The position numbers and the translations under genes are program-made. Below are positions 16,955-25,491 of a DNA stretch of 64,000 nucleotides, piece by piece (within the stretch, counting starts at the first letter, position 1; each line of letters begins with the position of its first letter). The notes under the pieces were generated by a model that made no database searches, was not told the DNA's origin, and worked only from the letters and a program-made list of their open reading frames with translations. The DNA lies in assembly GCF_017876115.1 (NCBI RefSeq), contig NZ_JAGINO010000021.1, positions 1 through 64,000 of the forward strand. Reading direction: 5' to 3'. This DNA is from Azospirillum picis (GTDB taxonomy: Bacteria; Pseudomonadota; Alphaproteobacteria; Azospirillales; Azospirillaceae).

Positions 16955-17956
16955 TCATCCATTCGCAAGGGCGAGCGGTTGGCCGCGGAGATGGCCGCCA
17001 ACCGCTGATGCCGCCTGGATCACGGCCACCTCCGCCCGTCGCACGAACCGGGTCATCCCGGCGAACGCGTGGGGCAGGTCCTCGTACAGGGCCACCCGAT
17101 GAGGGACCTTCGCCTCTTCCAGACGGCGGGCGAGGCGCAGGCTGTCGTCGCGCAGGCAATCCAGCCCGGCGACCGCCAGATACAGCGGCGGCAACCCCCG
17201 GAGATCGGCGAGCAGCGGCGCCGCCCATGCGTCAGCGGCAGGCGTGTGCTCTCCCAGATATTGCCGCCAGTACCAGCGCATCCGCTCCGTGGTCAGGCCG
17301 AAGCCTCCCGCACCATACAGCCGGTGTGACGCGGTGTCGAAATCATGGGCGAACATGCCATAGAACAGCAGCCCGAAGGAAACCGGAGGCCCTGGCTCGC
17401 CGCGGCTGGCCAGCGCAAGGCCGAGAGCCAGATTGGCCCCCGCCGAGTCGCCGCCGACGGCCAGCCTTTCACGATCCAGCCCATGGGAAGGGCCATGCCG
17501 TACCACCCAACGCAGGGCGGACAGCGCCTCCTCGTGCTGGAACGGAAAGCGGCGCTCAGGCGCGAGGCTGTAGGCGACGGCACAGACCGCCACCCGGCCA
17601 TGCCGGGCAAGCAGACGCAGCAGCCGGTCGTGGGTGTAGATGCTGTTCAAAGCGAAGCCGCCGCCGTGGAAATAGATCAGCACCGGCAGATGGGCGGAGG
17701 CCTCGCCGGGCGGGCGGATCAAACGCAGTCGCAGCGGCCCGCCCGGGCCGGCCGCCTCGACGTCCTGAACCACCACGGGAACCGGAGCCCGACCATTGAG
17801 AAACGCATGATGCCGCTCCGCCGCGGCTCGCGCTTCCGCCAGCGGCAGCGCGAGTGGATCGGCCGGCGGCCACCCGGCGGACGCCGCGAGAGCGTTGAGT
17901 GCCAGGACCTGTGGATCAAGCAGTTCACGCACCGGGACGGCGAAGGCATCCGGCAT
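16955..17956 (-). CDS. Alpha/beta hydrolase, HSL-type acetyl esterase
   Basis: The 333-residue cytoplasmic esterase of the hormone-sensitive-lipase family has an oxyanion-hole motif HGGG (residues 97-100). The nucleophile elbow is GDSAG (Ser171), an acid sits in AGLDCLRDDS, and the catalytic His is in LPHAFAGM. It should hydrolyse short-chain acyl esters; the natural substrate is unknown. The upstream helix cap (DPLALPLAEARAAAERHHAFLN) is typical of the family. It lies 39 nt downstream of the XRE-cupin regulator gene on the same strand, so the regulator may control it. Confidence 0.9.
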   Translation of the reverse strand: MPDAFAVPVRELLDPQVLALNALAASAGWPPADPLALPLAEARAAAERHHAFLNGRAPVPVVVQDVEAAGPGGPLRLRLIRPPGEASAHLPVLIYFHGGGFALNSIYTHDRLLRLLARHGRVAVCAVAYSLAPERRFPFQHEEALSALRWVVRHGPSHGLDRERLAVGGDSAGANLALGLALASRGEPGPPVSFGLLFYGMFAHDFDTASHRLYGAGGFGLTTERMRWYWRQYLGEHTPAADAWAAPLLADLRGLPPLYLAVAGLDCLRDDSLRLARRLEEAKVPHRVALYEDLPHAFAGMTRFVRRAEVAVIQAASAVGGHLRGQPLALANG

Positions 17957-17995
17957 TACATGGCTCCCGGAAATCTGTGGGTAAGCGGTTCGCGG

Positions 17996-18640
17996 TCACA
18001 GGACGTAGGACATCACCAGGAAGAGCACCGCCTCTCCGTCACCATCGTTGCGGTAGCTGTGAGGAGAATCGGCCTCGAACAGGATCGCATCCCCCTCCTC
18101 CAGCCGGTGGGTTCCGTCGCCCGTGGCGATGGTGACCGCGCCGCGGCCGACCAGGATGTTCTCCACGGTTCCCAGCGGATGGCCTTCAGCGGCGATGTCT
18201 GCCCCCGGGGCAAGCCGAAGCTCGTAGAACTCGACCTGTCTCTCGCCCCTGAACGGAAACAGCGCCCGGGATGCGAACCGGCCATCGCTGGAGGTGAGGC
18301 TGCGCGACTCCGACCGGCGGATCACCGTGGTGCCGACATCGCCGCCGGAACTGAGCAGGCTGGAAAAGGACAAATCCAACGCCTTCGCCACTGTCCACAG
18401 GGTCGCGATGTCCGGCGTATGGAGGCCGCCTTCGATTGCGGCAAGGGTCGCGGCCTGCGTGCCGGACAGTTGCGCCAAGCCTTCCACCGACAGCCCCTGC
18501 CGTCGCCGGAAATTGCGCAGGTTCTCGGCGATCGCACCGATGAACTGACTGACCTGATGCTCCCCGGACAACGGCGTACCAACCTCATCATCGGGAGCGG
18601 TGTCGGAACGCCTTGATACGGGTTCGGTACCGATCGTCAT
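17996..18640 (-). CDS. XRE-family regulator with C-terminal cupin domain
   Basis: The 214-residue regulator has a helix-turn-helix at about residues 37-92 (LRNFRRRQGLSVEGLAQLSG, AATLAAIEGGLHTPDIATLW) and a cupin sensor domain at about 135-212 (EGHPLGTVENILVGRGAVT, LEEGDAILFEADSPHSYRN). This architecture is typical of PuuR/MppR-like repressors that bind a small ligand in the cupin. The start at 18640 has an aggag 9 nt upstream. Its promoter region has an inverted repeat at 18709-18737 that could be its own operator. The esterase gene follows directly and is the obvious target. Confidence 0.9.
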   Translation of the reverse strand: MTIGTEPVSRRSDTAPDDEVGTPLSGEHQVSQFIGAIAENLRNFRRRQGLSVEGLAQLSGTQAATLAAIEGGLHTPDIATLWTVAKALDLSFSSLLSSGGDVGTTVIRRSESRSLTSSDGRFASRALFPFRGERQVEFYELRLAPGADIAAEGHPLGTVENILVGRGAVTIATGDGTHRLEEGDAILFEADSPHSYRNDGDGEAVLFLVMSYVL

Positions 18641-18708
18641 GAGACATCGCTCCTGGAACCATTGCCTGAAAGGGCCGAGGAGGATTGAACACCATCTATA
18701 CCTATCTT

Positions 18709-18737
18709 ACAAGTAGGAAAATAGCTCATCTACTTGT
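18709..18737 (-). promoter_or_regulatory. Inverted repeat, possible XRE-cupin operator
   Basis: Two perfect 8 bp arms (18709-18716 and 18730-18737) are separated by 13 bp, 70-97 bp upstream of the regulator start. The arms lie in an AT-rich promoter-like region. Binding by the neighbouring regulator is inference. Confidence 0.3.
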
Positions 18738-18920
18738 TGATTGTTCTGCTCAGGCAAAATACAAACAGAAATTTTTTGTTGTATAATCAGAAGGCATCGA
18801 CGATCCATCCGGTTCGCCCGCCCAGCCCGTTCCGGTGCTTGTCCCTCGTCCAGCAGCGTCGCGGTCCCGAAGGTATCGCCTTGCCGCAGTTCCGCAGCTC
18901 GTACCTCAGGGGGTGGTGTA

Positions 18921-18951
18921 GGAGGTGCGGGGACCCGGCCCCCGCACCTCC
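18921..18951. repeat. 12 bp perfect hairpin in intergenic DNA
   Basis: Arms 18921-18932 and 18940-18951 pair perfectly around a 7 nt loop. It lies 204 nt beyond the stop of the minus-strand aldo/keto reductase, so it could serve as a distal terminator, or it could be the end of a decayed mobile sequence. Confidence 0.45.
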
Positions 18952-19154
18952 CCATGACGCTGGAAGCTATCGCTCCACTCGGCAATTCCCGTCGTCAATC
19001 TGCCCGCCGTGCCCGCCTGACAATCCGGCCAGACCGGCTGGCGAACCACGTGAGCGGTCCAGACCCTACACCACTCAGGGACACGGATCACTTGGACTCG
19101 ATGGCATCAGGCCATCGCCAACCAAGCCCATAGGCGTGAAGCGCAACTGTAATG

Positions 19155-20222
19155 CTAGGCTACAGGTTCGGCCGGAGCGTCGATCCGATCATCCTTGCCG
19201 CCGGTTATCAGGTCCTTGATCCGTGGAGCGTCGAGCACTGTGTAAGGGTAGCCACGCGGGATCGCGCTTACCTCGTCGAGGCGTCCGATCTGCTCCGGCG
19301 ACAACTTGACTTTGGCAGCGGAAAGGTTGGCTTCGAGCTGCGAGAGCGTGCGCGGCCCGACGATCGGCAGCGACCCTTTTGAGGCGACCCACGCTATGGC
19401 GACCTCGCCCGGTGATGCATCAGCCTCCTTCGAAACCTCCATCAACGTGTCGATGATTGCGGTGCGCTGCGGGGTGTTTTCGGGTTGGAAGCCGGCGCCA
19501 GCCCATGCCTCGTCACGCCGCGCCTGGTCCTTGCCCTCGCGATACTTGCCAGTCAGCACCCCGCCCCCGAGCGGCGAGTAGGCGACGACGCCAATGCCAA
19601 GCGCCTGCGCGGCCGGGATTACGTCCTGCTCGGTCGCGCGCTGGACGAGGCTGTGCTCGACCTGAATGCCGGCTATTGGGATGGTGCCGCGCAGCTCGGC
19701 GATCGTGGCGGCCCGGGCGATGCGCCAGGCCGGGAAGTTGGAAAGGCCAGCGTAGAGGATCTTCCCGGCGCGCGCGAGGTCGTCGAAGCCGCGCACGATT
19801 TCATCTACCGGCGTCACGCCGTCGTCGACGTGCACCCAATAGAGGTCGATCCGATCCGTCTTGAGCCGCTTCAGGCTCGCCTCGACCGATGAGACCATCG
19901 CCTGACGGCTGTTGCCGGTGACGAGAATGCCGGAGTCCGCATTCGTCTTGACGGCAAACTTGGTCGATAACACGAACTCGTCGCGCCGCCCGGTCAGCAG
20001 ATCGCCAAGAAACTCCTCCGACTGGCCCTCTTGATAACCGTTGGCGGTGTCAATGAAGTTGCCACCGGCCTCGGCATAGGTGTCCAGGATTCGGCGAGCC
20101 TCGTCGGGCTCGGCGCCGTGGCCACCCCAAGCGACGCCGAAGTTCGCGGTGCCCAACACGTATTCCGAGACGCGCAGGCCCGTGTGCTTGCCAAAGGGCT
20201 TGTATCGCAAGCTAGCTGCCAT
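19155..20222 (-). CDS. Aldo/keto reductase
   Basis: The 355-residue NAD(P)H-dependent oxidoreductase has an aldo/keto reductase barrel. The catalytic tetrad is visible: Asp in NFIDTANGY with its Tyr, Lys in VLSTKFAVK, and His in LYWVHVDD. The cofactor region IAWVASKGSLPIVGPRTLSQLEANL is near the C-terminus. Such enzymes reduce aldehydes and ketones, often for detoxification. The ATG at 20222 fits a transcript starting near 20264 from the ttgaca/ttataa promoter in the shared regulatory region; the GTG-like longer frame to 20252 would leave almost no leader. It is divergent from a TetR gene. The two genes have lower GC and looser codon use than neighbours, suggesting joint acquisition. Confidence 0.9.
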   Translation of the reverse strand: MAASLRYKPFGKHTGLRVSEYVLGTANFGVAWGGHGAEPDEARRILDTYAEAGGNFIDTANGYQEGQSEEFLGDLLTGRRDEFVLSTKFAVKTNADSGILVTGNSRQAMVSSVEASLKRLKTDRIDLYWVHVDDGVTPVDEIVRGFDDLARAGKILYAGLSNFPAWRIARAATIAELRGTIPIAGIQVEHSLVQRATEQDVIPAAQALGIGVVAYSPLGGGVLTGKYREGKDQARRDEAWAGAGFQPENTPQRTAIIDTLMEVSKEADASPGEVAIAWVASKGSLPIVGPRTLSQLEANLSAAKVKLSPEQIGRLDEVSAIPRGYPYTVLDAPRIKDLITGGKDDRIDAPAEPVA

Positions 20223-20258
20223 TTCCTCTATCCCTATTCGTGAGTGACACATATAAAC

Positions 20259-20293
20259 GGAGCAGCGCTCCTTATAATCGGAGCACTGCTCCG
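20259..20293. promoter_or_regulatory. Twin TetR operator and divergent promoters
   Basis: Two copies of the palindrome ggagcaNygctcc lie at 20259-20271 and 20280-20292; the second extends to a 15 bp palindrome at 20279-20293. Their centres are 21 bp apart, two helical turns. A tataat box sits between them (20273-20278, plus strand, for the TetR gene). On the minus strand a perfect ttgaca lies at 20301-20296, with a ttataa box 18 nt further. Binding at either palindrome would block both promoters, so TetR very likely represses itself and the reductase. Confidence 0.75.
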
Positions 20294-20310
20294 TTTGTCA
20301 AGGGAGAGCT

Positions 20311-20916
20311 ATGCGCGCCGACGCGAAGAAGAATTATGCCCACCTGCTGGCGACTGCCGGCGAGGTCATCAAAGAGCATGGCGTAGAGGCATCGCTGCGC
20401 GATATCGCTCGGAAAGCGGATGTCGGGCTTGCGACGCTGTATCGGCACTTCCCAACACGGGAGGCGCTTCTTGAAGCGTTGCTCCGCAAGACGTTGGATG
20501 AACTGACGCGTGAAGCCGCCAAACTTGAGCAGACGGAGCCGCCTCAACAGGCGCTCCTGCTATGGATCAATGACGCTGTTCGATTTGTGCGGAGCTATAA
20601 CGGTGCTGTTGCCGTCATGTCGGCAGCCCTGGACGATGTCAATTCCGCGTTGCACGCATCGTGCTCTAATTTGCGATCGGCCGGAGCACGGCTTCTGGAA
20701 AATGCACAAACAGCGGGAGTTGCTCGCCCGGACATCAGTGGGCTCGATCTTTTCGCGATCATCGGCGCACTTGGATGGATTGGTGATCAACCATCCTTTG
20801 GCTCTCGTGCGGAACATTTGTTCGGCATTATTGCTGGATCACTCCTTACCGTCGGCTCAGACGATTCGATCAAGCTTCAGCCACGACGCCCGAACGCGCC
20901 CCAAAATTCTAACTGA
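20311..20916 (+). CDS. TetR/AcrR-family repressor
   Basis: The 201-residue regulator has a TetR-type N-terminal DNA-binding domain (about residues 8-55). It includes ATAGEVIKEHGVEASLRDIARKADVG and the recognition helix LATLYRHFPTREALLEALL. The C-terminal ligand-binding domain resembles the SbtR/TetR_C_33 type. A gggaga ribosome-binding site precedes the ATG by a few bases. It is divergent from the aldo/keto reductase, with two palindromic sites in between, which strongly suggests local repression relieved by an electrophilic or carbonyl ligand (inference). GC content is lower than in surrounding genes. Confidence 0.93.
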   Translation: MRADAKKNYAHLLATAGEVIKEHGVEASLRDIARKADVGLATLYRHFPTREALLEALLRKTLDELTREAAKLEQTEPPQQALLLWINDAVRFVRSYNGAVAVMSAALDDVNSALHASCSNLRSAGARLLENAQTAGVARPDISGLDLFAIIGALGWIGDQPSFGSRAEHLFGIIAGSLLTVGSDDSIKLQPRRPNAPQNSN

Positions 20917-21382
20917 CATTCACCTCGCGCCTTCGTCGTGGGGACGTTGCACGAGACGGTGGGTCATGCACGGTGCAAGACGCTCCACTCGCGAGGTGGG
21001 CGAACGGGTCCTGTGAAGCGACGCGGAGCCTGCTACATTTACCCGCGTTCCGGTGCCTGATGGGCCGCCGCACGCGAGGAACGCCCGCAGTCGGCAGCAG
21101 TCACATGGCTTCGATGGCTGTGCGGCACTTCGAGAGCCGCAAGGCAAACGAGTATGCTGTTGTGGAAGGGGGAGGCCGCCGGCATGTTGCGGAAGAGGGC
21201 CTGCTACGGTCGATGCATGCCCGTTCCCCCGTCGCGTCGCGCAGGAAACTGCTCCGCCTTCCCCTCGCCGGCACACCGCCGGTCCCCGGGGATGTGTTTT
21301 GGGGGACACAGCGATCACAGGATAGAACCAGACCGCAAGTCCAGCATTGATCCCGGCTAGCTCGTGGGTCGTGGCCCGGCGG
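20917..21382. other. Intergenic stretch without a supported gene
   Basis: This 466 bp stretch has open frames in several phases, but none has a ribosome-binding site, family motif or consistent third-position bias. It separates the TetR gene from the convergent YeiH-type gene. I see no clear terminator hairpin or repeat in it. Confidence 0.5.
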
Positions 21383-22486
21383 TCAGGCCAAACCGATGGC
21401 GTGGATGAGAGCCAGACTGATGCCGCCCAGCACCAGAAGCGACAGGATGACGGCGGCGGTCACCCGTCCCCCCGCCCGAGCCACCGTACGGATGTCGACG
21501 CCCAGACCCAGGGCCGCCATCGACACGACCGTCAGCAAGGTCGCCGCGTGGCCCATCGGCTCCACCGCACCATGCGGGATGAGGTCGAGCGAGCGGAGGG
21601 CGACCATCACCAGGAAGCCCTGGATGAACCAGGGAACCAGATGATGGACGGGTGGATAACCCGGCCTCGGCCGGTCGCCGGCAGTGACGTGCGGCGGCCG
21701 CTCGTCGGCCTCCTCGCGCAGGCGCGGTGCCAGCAGCGACAACAGCAGACAGACCGGGCCGAGCATGAGGACGCGCACCAGTTTCACCAACGTGCCGACC
21801 TGCACGGCGATGGCGCCCAGCGGTGCCGCCGCCGCGATCACCTGGGGCACCGCATAAACGGTCAGCCCGGCCAATGCCCCGTACTGCAGGCCACTGAGAT
21901 GCAACGCCATTCCCAGCAGCGGCAGGCCAAGAACGACGGCGACGCCGAGCACCGCGGTGAAGGCGATGGAAGACGCGACGTCATCGCCATCGGCACCGAT
22001 CACCGGCGCCACGGCGGCGATGGCCGAGTTCCCGCAGATCGAGTTGCCGCACGCCACCAGCAGCGCCAACCGTATCGGCAATCCGAGCAGACGTCCGATG
22101 CCATAGCTTGCCGCCAGCGCCGCAACCACCACGCCGGCGATGCCGAGCAGAAGCGCCGGACCGGCCGACAGGATGGTTGCGGCACTGATCGAGGCACCCA
22201 GCAGAACCACCGCCGCTTCCAGAAGAAACTTGGCGGAGAAGGAAACTCCAGGAAACCAGCGCGCCGATGGAGTCCAGGCCGTCCGTAAAGCGGTGCCGAT
22301 CAGGATGGCCAGCACGAGCGCTTCGAGCCACGCCTGGCCGAACAATCCCTCCTCACACCATTGAACCGCGAAGGCCGCCACGGTCACCGCGACACACAGA
22401 CCAAGCCCGGGAATCAGCAGGGTAGCGCGGTCAATCAGACCACGCCCGGGCACCACCGCAGCGGGTGCCGTGGCTCTGTAGGTCAT
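21383..22486 (-). CDS. YeiH/UPF0324-family membrane protein, putative sulfate exporter
   Basis: The 367-residue protein has about ten helices and the family signature ACGNSICGNSAIAAVAPVIGA followed by DDVASSIAF. It also has the conserved LLEAAVVLLGASIS segment and a C-terminal half ending in PWFIQGFLVMVALRSLDL-like and MAALGLGVDIRTVARAGG segments. Members of this family are annotated as putative sulfate or sulfonate-related exporters; some are induced under LysR (CysB/YeiE-like) control. No LysR gene is adjacent. The start at 22486 has aggag 7 nt upstream. It stands alone, with several hundred bases of non-coding DNA on both sides. Confidence 0.88.
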   Translation of the reverse strand: MTYRATAPAAVVPGRGLIDRATLLIPGLGLCVAVTVAAFAVQWCEEGLFGQAWLEALVLAILIGTALRTAWTPSARWFPGVSFSAKFLLEAAVVLLGASISAATILSAGPALLLGIAGVVVAALAASYGIGRLLGLPIRLALLVACGNSICGNSAIAAVAPVIGADGDDVASSIAFTAVLGVAVVLGLPLLGMALHLSGLQYGALAGLTVYAVPQVIAAAAPLGAIAVQVGTLVKLVRVLMLGPVCLLLSLLAPRLREEADERPPHVTAGDRPRPGYPPVHHLVPWFIQGFLVMVALRSLDLIPHGAVEPMGHAATLLTVVSMAALGLGVDIRTVARAGGRVTAAVILSLLVLGGISLALIHAIGLA

Positions 22487-23162
22487 GAATCATCTCCTGG
22501 TCGCTTTTCGAGCAGGAATGCCGGGCCACATTGCCGGGCGTTCCGTTGAAAAGGACTATGGAGAGGGCGATCGATCACATCCAACGCATCGTCTTGATGC
22601 GTTTGATCGATCCGCTTTATGGGTTTCGGACCTCACGCTTCCGGAAAGCCAACCTCGCTTCCCGCTGCCGGCCCCAACCCTGAACCTGACTCCGCGTGCC
22701 GATGCCGCCTGTGATGAGCCCCCCAATCCAGCCATACCTGGGCGCCGCCACCCGTTTTCCCGCCGCATCATAGGCGAACAGGAGCGTCCGACGGCAGGAA
22801 GGCGCCCAAGGCTGGTGATCCACACCATGTTATTGAGGATCAGAAGCTGGCTGGCCAGCCGACGGTGGTCGACAGGATGGCCGATGGTCACCAGGATCGG
22901 CTGCAGTCGTTCGACCCGATTTGGGCGATGGACGTCCCGGCGGTCGCCGATCTCGCTGCGGCGGCCGCTTCCGCACTGACATACCGGTCCATGGGAATGC
23001 CCGCCCAGTCGACCGTCAGTACCCTGCTGCTCCGAAAGCGCTAGCCGGCCGAGGTCCAGGCGCAGGCGGCGGAGCCGGTCTGACGCGAGGCGCCGGCTGA
23101 CGCGCCGGCCCCCGGCGGAAAGAACCGTCGGGGGCCAGAACATCAGGAGTTCGACGCCCGGA
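22487..23162. other. Intergenic stretch with a coding-like fragment
   Basis: No complete gene is supported. On the plus strand a frame with strong GC3 bias runs from about 22808 to a TAG at 23042-23044. It ends with a tail rich in Ala (VPAVADLAAAAASAL) and a basic C-terminus, but has no good start and no family I recognise. It may be the 3' end of a decayed gene. The minus-strand frame across 22617-23143 is probably a shadow. The chemoreceptor terminator hairpin lies at 23107-23136. Confidence 0.4.
23107..23136 (-). terminator. Terminator-like hairpin after the chemoreceptor gene
   Basis: A 12 bp stem with one G-U pair (23107-23118 with 23125-23136) and a 6 nt loop begins 27 nt beyond the minus-strand stop at 23163. 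It has no T-run, so it may act with Rho or as an mRNA 3'-end stabiliser. Confidence 0.55.
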
Positions 23163-24839
23163 TCAGGCGGCGTTCACCTCGGCAACGAAGCGGCGCACCT
23201 CGTCCTTCAGCCGCTCCGACTGCTCGGAAACGCTGTGAACGCTCGCGGAGACCAGACGCATGCGGTCACTGGTGGCGGTCATGGTGCCCGACAGAGCGCC
23301 GACACTGCTGGTGACGCGACGCGAATTGTCGGCAGCCGCACGGGCGTTTGCGAAGATCTGGTGGGTGGCCGCCTCCTGCTGCTGCACCGCCGAGGCGACC
23401 TCGCCGTTCAGCCCGCTGAGGTTGGTGATCAGGCTGGCGATGCCTTCGATGGCGCCGATGGCATTTGCGGTCGCCGCCCGGATCGCCCCGACCTGCGACT
23501 GGATGTCCTCCGTCGCCTTAGCTGTCTGCGTGGCCAGGCTCTTGACCTCGCTGGCGACGACGGCGAAGCCCTTGCCGGCCTCCCCGGCGCGGGCGGCTTC
23601 GATGGTGGCGTTCAGCGCCAGCAGGTTGGTCTGCCCAGCGATGGAGTTGATCAGTTCGACCACCGCGCCGATCTGCTCGGCGGCGGAGGCCAGCCCGGTG
23701 ACTATACCTGTGGTGTTGGCGGTTTCGGTCACGGCGCGCGACGCCGTCTGGGCGGCGCTTTCGACCTGGCGGCTGATGGCGGCGATGGAGCCGCGCAGTT
23801 CCTCGCTGGCCAGCGCGGCGGATTCGACGCTGTCCGACGCCCCCTGTGCGGCACCGGCGGCCGCATGGGCTTGGTCGGTCGTGCTGGCGGCATCGCTGGA
23901 CAGGGCGGCGGTGCGCTCGTTCAGGGCCACCGTGGTGGTGGCAAGCGTCGCCACCACCTCGTCCATGGCGCGGGCGAACTCTGCGGCACGGACGGACAGG
24001 CGCTCGCGCTGCTGGTCGCGGACGGCGCGCTCCAGTTCGGCGCGCTGGCCTTCGTCGTGGGCGGCCTGAAGGGTGGTGGCGAGCCCGGCCACGGCACGGG
24101 CCATGTCACCGATCTCGTCCGGGCGGCCGGCGTGGGGAACGGTCGCTGCCAGATCGCCGCCGCCGATGCGGACCAGGACGTCGCGGATCGCCAGCAGCGG
24201 GCGCGTCATGCCGCGCGATACCCAGATGCCGATGCCGACGCTGGCCGCCAGCAGCAGCAGGGTGACCAGTCCTTCGCGGCTGGCGCGGTTGCGGAAGTCC
24301 GCATCGACGTCGTCGGTGTAGACGCCGGTGCCGATCATCCATTTCCAAGGCTGGTAGCCGGCGGCATAGGCGATCTTCGGCGTCGGCTCGGCGTCATCGC
24401 TGCGCTTGTGGCGGAAGGCGACGAAACCGCCGCCGGACTTGGCCGCCTCGGTCATCAGGACGTTGAAGGACACGCCGTCGGGGTCCTTCAGGTTCAGCAG
24501 GTTCTTGCCCTCGACCTGCGGCCGCAGGCCATGCACCAGGCTGACACCTTCATAGTCGTAGACGAAGAAATACTCGCTATTGCCGTAGCGCATGGCACGC
24601 ACGGTGGCGCGCGCCCGCTCCTGCGCCTCGGCGCGGGACATCTTGCCTTCCTTCTCCTGGTCGCCATACAGCGTGATGACGGAAACGGCGGCATCGACCA
24701 TCTCCTTCACCTTTGCCTTGCGCTGCTCGATCATGTTCTCGCGCATCCCCGTCAAATGGACGGTGGCGCCGGCCAGCGTGCTGAGCAGTGCCACACCGAA
24801 CACCAGCAGCATGAGCCGCGTGCCAATCTTGAGCTTCAT
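23163..24839 (-). CDS. Methyl-accepting chemotaxis protein with single Cache domain
   Basis: The 558-residue transducer has a first helix at about residues 7-29 and a periplasmic sCache_2-type sensor at about 35-185. The sensor includes GNSEYFFVYDYEGVSLVHG, GKNLLNLKDPDG and YQPWKWMIGTGVYTDDVD. A second helix lies near 190-210, then a HAMP domain and a C-terminal signalling domain. The hairpin tip reads EIGAVVELINSIAGQTNLLALNATIEAARAGEAGKGFAVVA, the conserved CheA/CheW-binding region. sCache_2 receptors usually sense small organic acids or amines. The ATG at 24839 has gagga 8-9 nt upstream. No CheR-binding pentapeptide is visible at the end. It is an orphan receptor with no che genes nearby. 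Confidence 0.95.
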   Translation of the reverse strand: MKLKIGTRLMLLVFGVALLSTLAGATVHLTGMRENMIEQRKAKVKEMVDAAVSVITLYGDQEKEGKMSRAEAQERARATVRAMRYGNSEYFFVYDYEGVSLVHGLRPQVEGKNLLNLKDPDGVSFNVLMTEAAKSGGGFVAFRHKRSDDAEPTPKIAYAAGYQPWKWMIGTGVYTDDVDADFRNRASREGLVTLLLLAASVGIGIWVSRGMTRPLLAIRDVLVRIGGGDLAATVPHAGRPDEIGDMARAVAGLATTLQAAHDEGQRAELERAVRDQQRERLSVRAAEFARAMDEVVATLATTTVALNERTAALSSDAASTTDQAHAAAGAAQGASDSVESAALASEELRGSIAAISRQVESAAQTASRAVTETANTTGIVTGLASAAEQIGAVVELINSIAGQTNLLALNATIEAARAGEAGKGFAVVASEVKSLATQTAKATEDIQSQVGAIRAATANAIGAIEGIASLITNLSGLNGEVASAVQQQEAATHQIFANARAAADNSRRVTSSVGALSGTMTATSDRMRLVSASVHSVSEQSERLKDEVRRFVAEVNAA

Positions 24840-24885
24840 CGCCCGGTTCTCCTCAATAATCCCGTTTCCTGTGGGATACGCGGTG

Positions 24886-25482
24886 TTATGCATCGATGGG
24901 TTTCGTATCGTCCTGGACCGGCTGGCGGGTACATGCCCACCGTCCGGCTCCGTCGGCAGGGTCCGCGTTTCGCGTGAACCCGACCACTTCGCCATTGCCC
25001 AGTTCCATCGCCGGCTGGCCGGCGAGGCGGTGCAGCAGGATGCGGCCGACGCCCTTGCTGCCGACCAGCAGCGGCCGTTCGGCCAGAAGGCCGCCGAGGT
25101 CGGCGATGCCGTCCAGGACGCGGGTGGCGAACCTCTCCTCGCTCTCGCCGCCGGGAGGAGTGTCTCCTGCCGCAAACCAGGGCCGGGTCAGGTCGATCGG
25201 CAGGCCGTTCCAGTGCCCCAGCTTCCGCTCGCGCAGCCACTCCCGTTCCAGGAGGGGCACGCCGAGGGCCTGGGCGAACAGGGCGCCTGTCACACGGGTG
25301 CGTTGCAGCGGGCCGGCGACCACCAGACGGCATCCCGCACCGGAGACGGCGAAGCGCTCCGCGGCCCGGCGGGCCTGCGCGATGCCGAAATCCGTAAGAG
25401 GGACGTCGCGGTCGCCGCCGCACCGCACGCCGCGTTGGTTGTCCGCGGTCTGGCCGTGGCGCACAAAATGGAACTCATCCAT
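24886..25482 (-). CDS. Histidine phosphatase superfamily protein, second catalytic His absent
   Basis: The 198-residue protein has the phosphoglycerate-mutase/acid-phosphatase branch signature FHFVRHGQTADN with the phospho-accepting His of RHG. It also has the VVAGPLQRTRVTGALF arginine segment and LRERKLGHWNGL with the general-acid Glu. The second core His, normally in SHGGV-R, is replaced: the text reads LVGSKGVGR. This substitution probably weakens or alters phosphatase activity. It is followed closely by the hydrolase gene upstream on the same strand (9 nt gap), so it is the last gene of the MFS-hydrolase-phosphatase unit. Substrate unknown. Confidence 0.88.
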   Translation of the reverse strand: MDEFHFVRHGQTADNQRGVRCGGDRDVPLTDFGIAQARRAAERFAVSGAGCRLVVAGPLQRTRVTGALFAQALGVPLLEREWLRERKLGHWNGLPIDLTRPWFAAGDTPPGGESEERFATRVLDGIADLGGLLAERPLLVGSKGVGRILLHRLAGQPAMELGNGEVVGFTRNADPADGAGRWACTRQPVQDDTKPIDA

Positions 25483-25491
25483 GACCGGCGC

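Larger units (their letters stand above)
18641..19154. other. Non-coding gap with operator-like repeats and a long hairpin
   Basis: No supported gene. The first 150 bp are AT-rich and promoter-like for the XRE gene. At 18709-18716 and 18730-18737 lies an 8 bp inverted repeat (acaagtag/ctacttgt), and at 18761-18782 an imperfect palindrome. A 12 bp perfect hairpin occupies 18921-18951. The 9-mer gtggtgtag at 18913 recurs inverted at 19066-19074. The remainder has GC-rich sequence without plausible codon bias and may be decayed DNA. Confidence 0.5.

Noticed and set aside
22556..23143. Minus-strand frame in the gap before the chemoreceptor
   Set aside because: Low codon bias, no start signal and no recognisable family; treated as non-coding.
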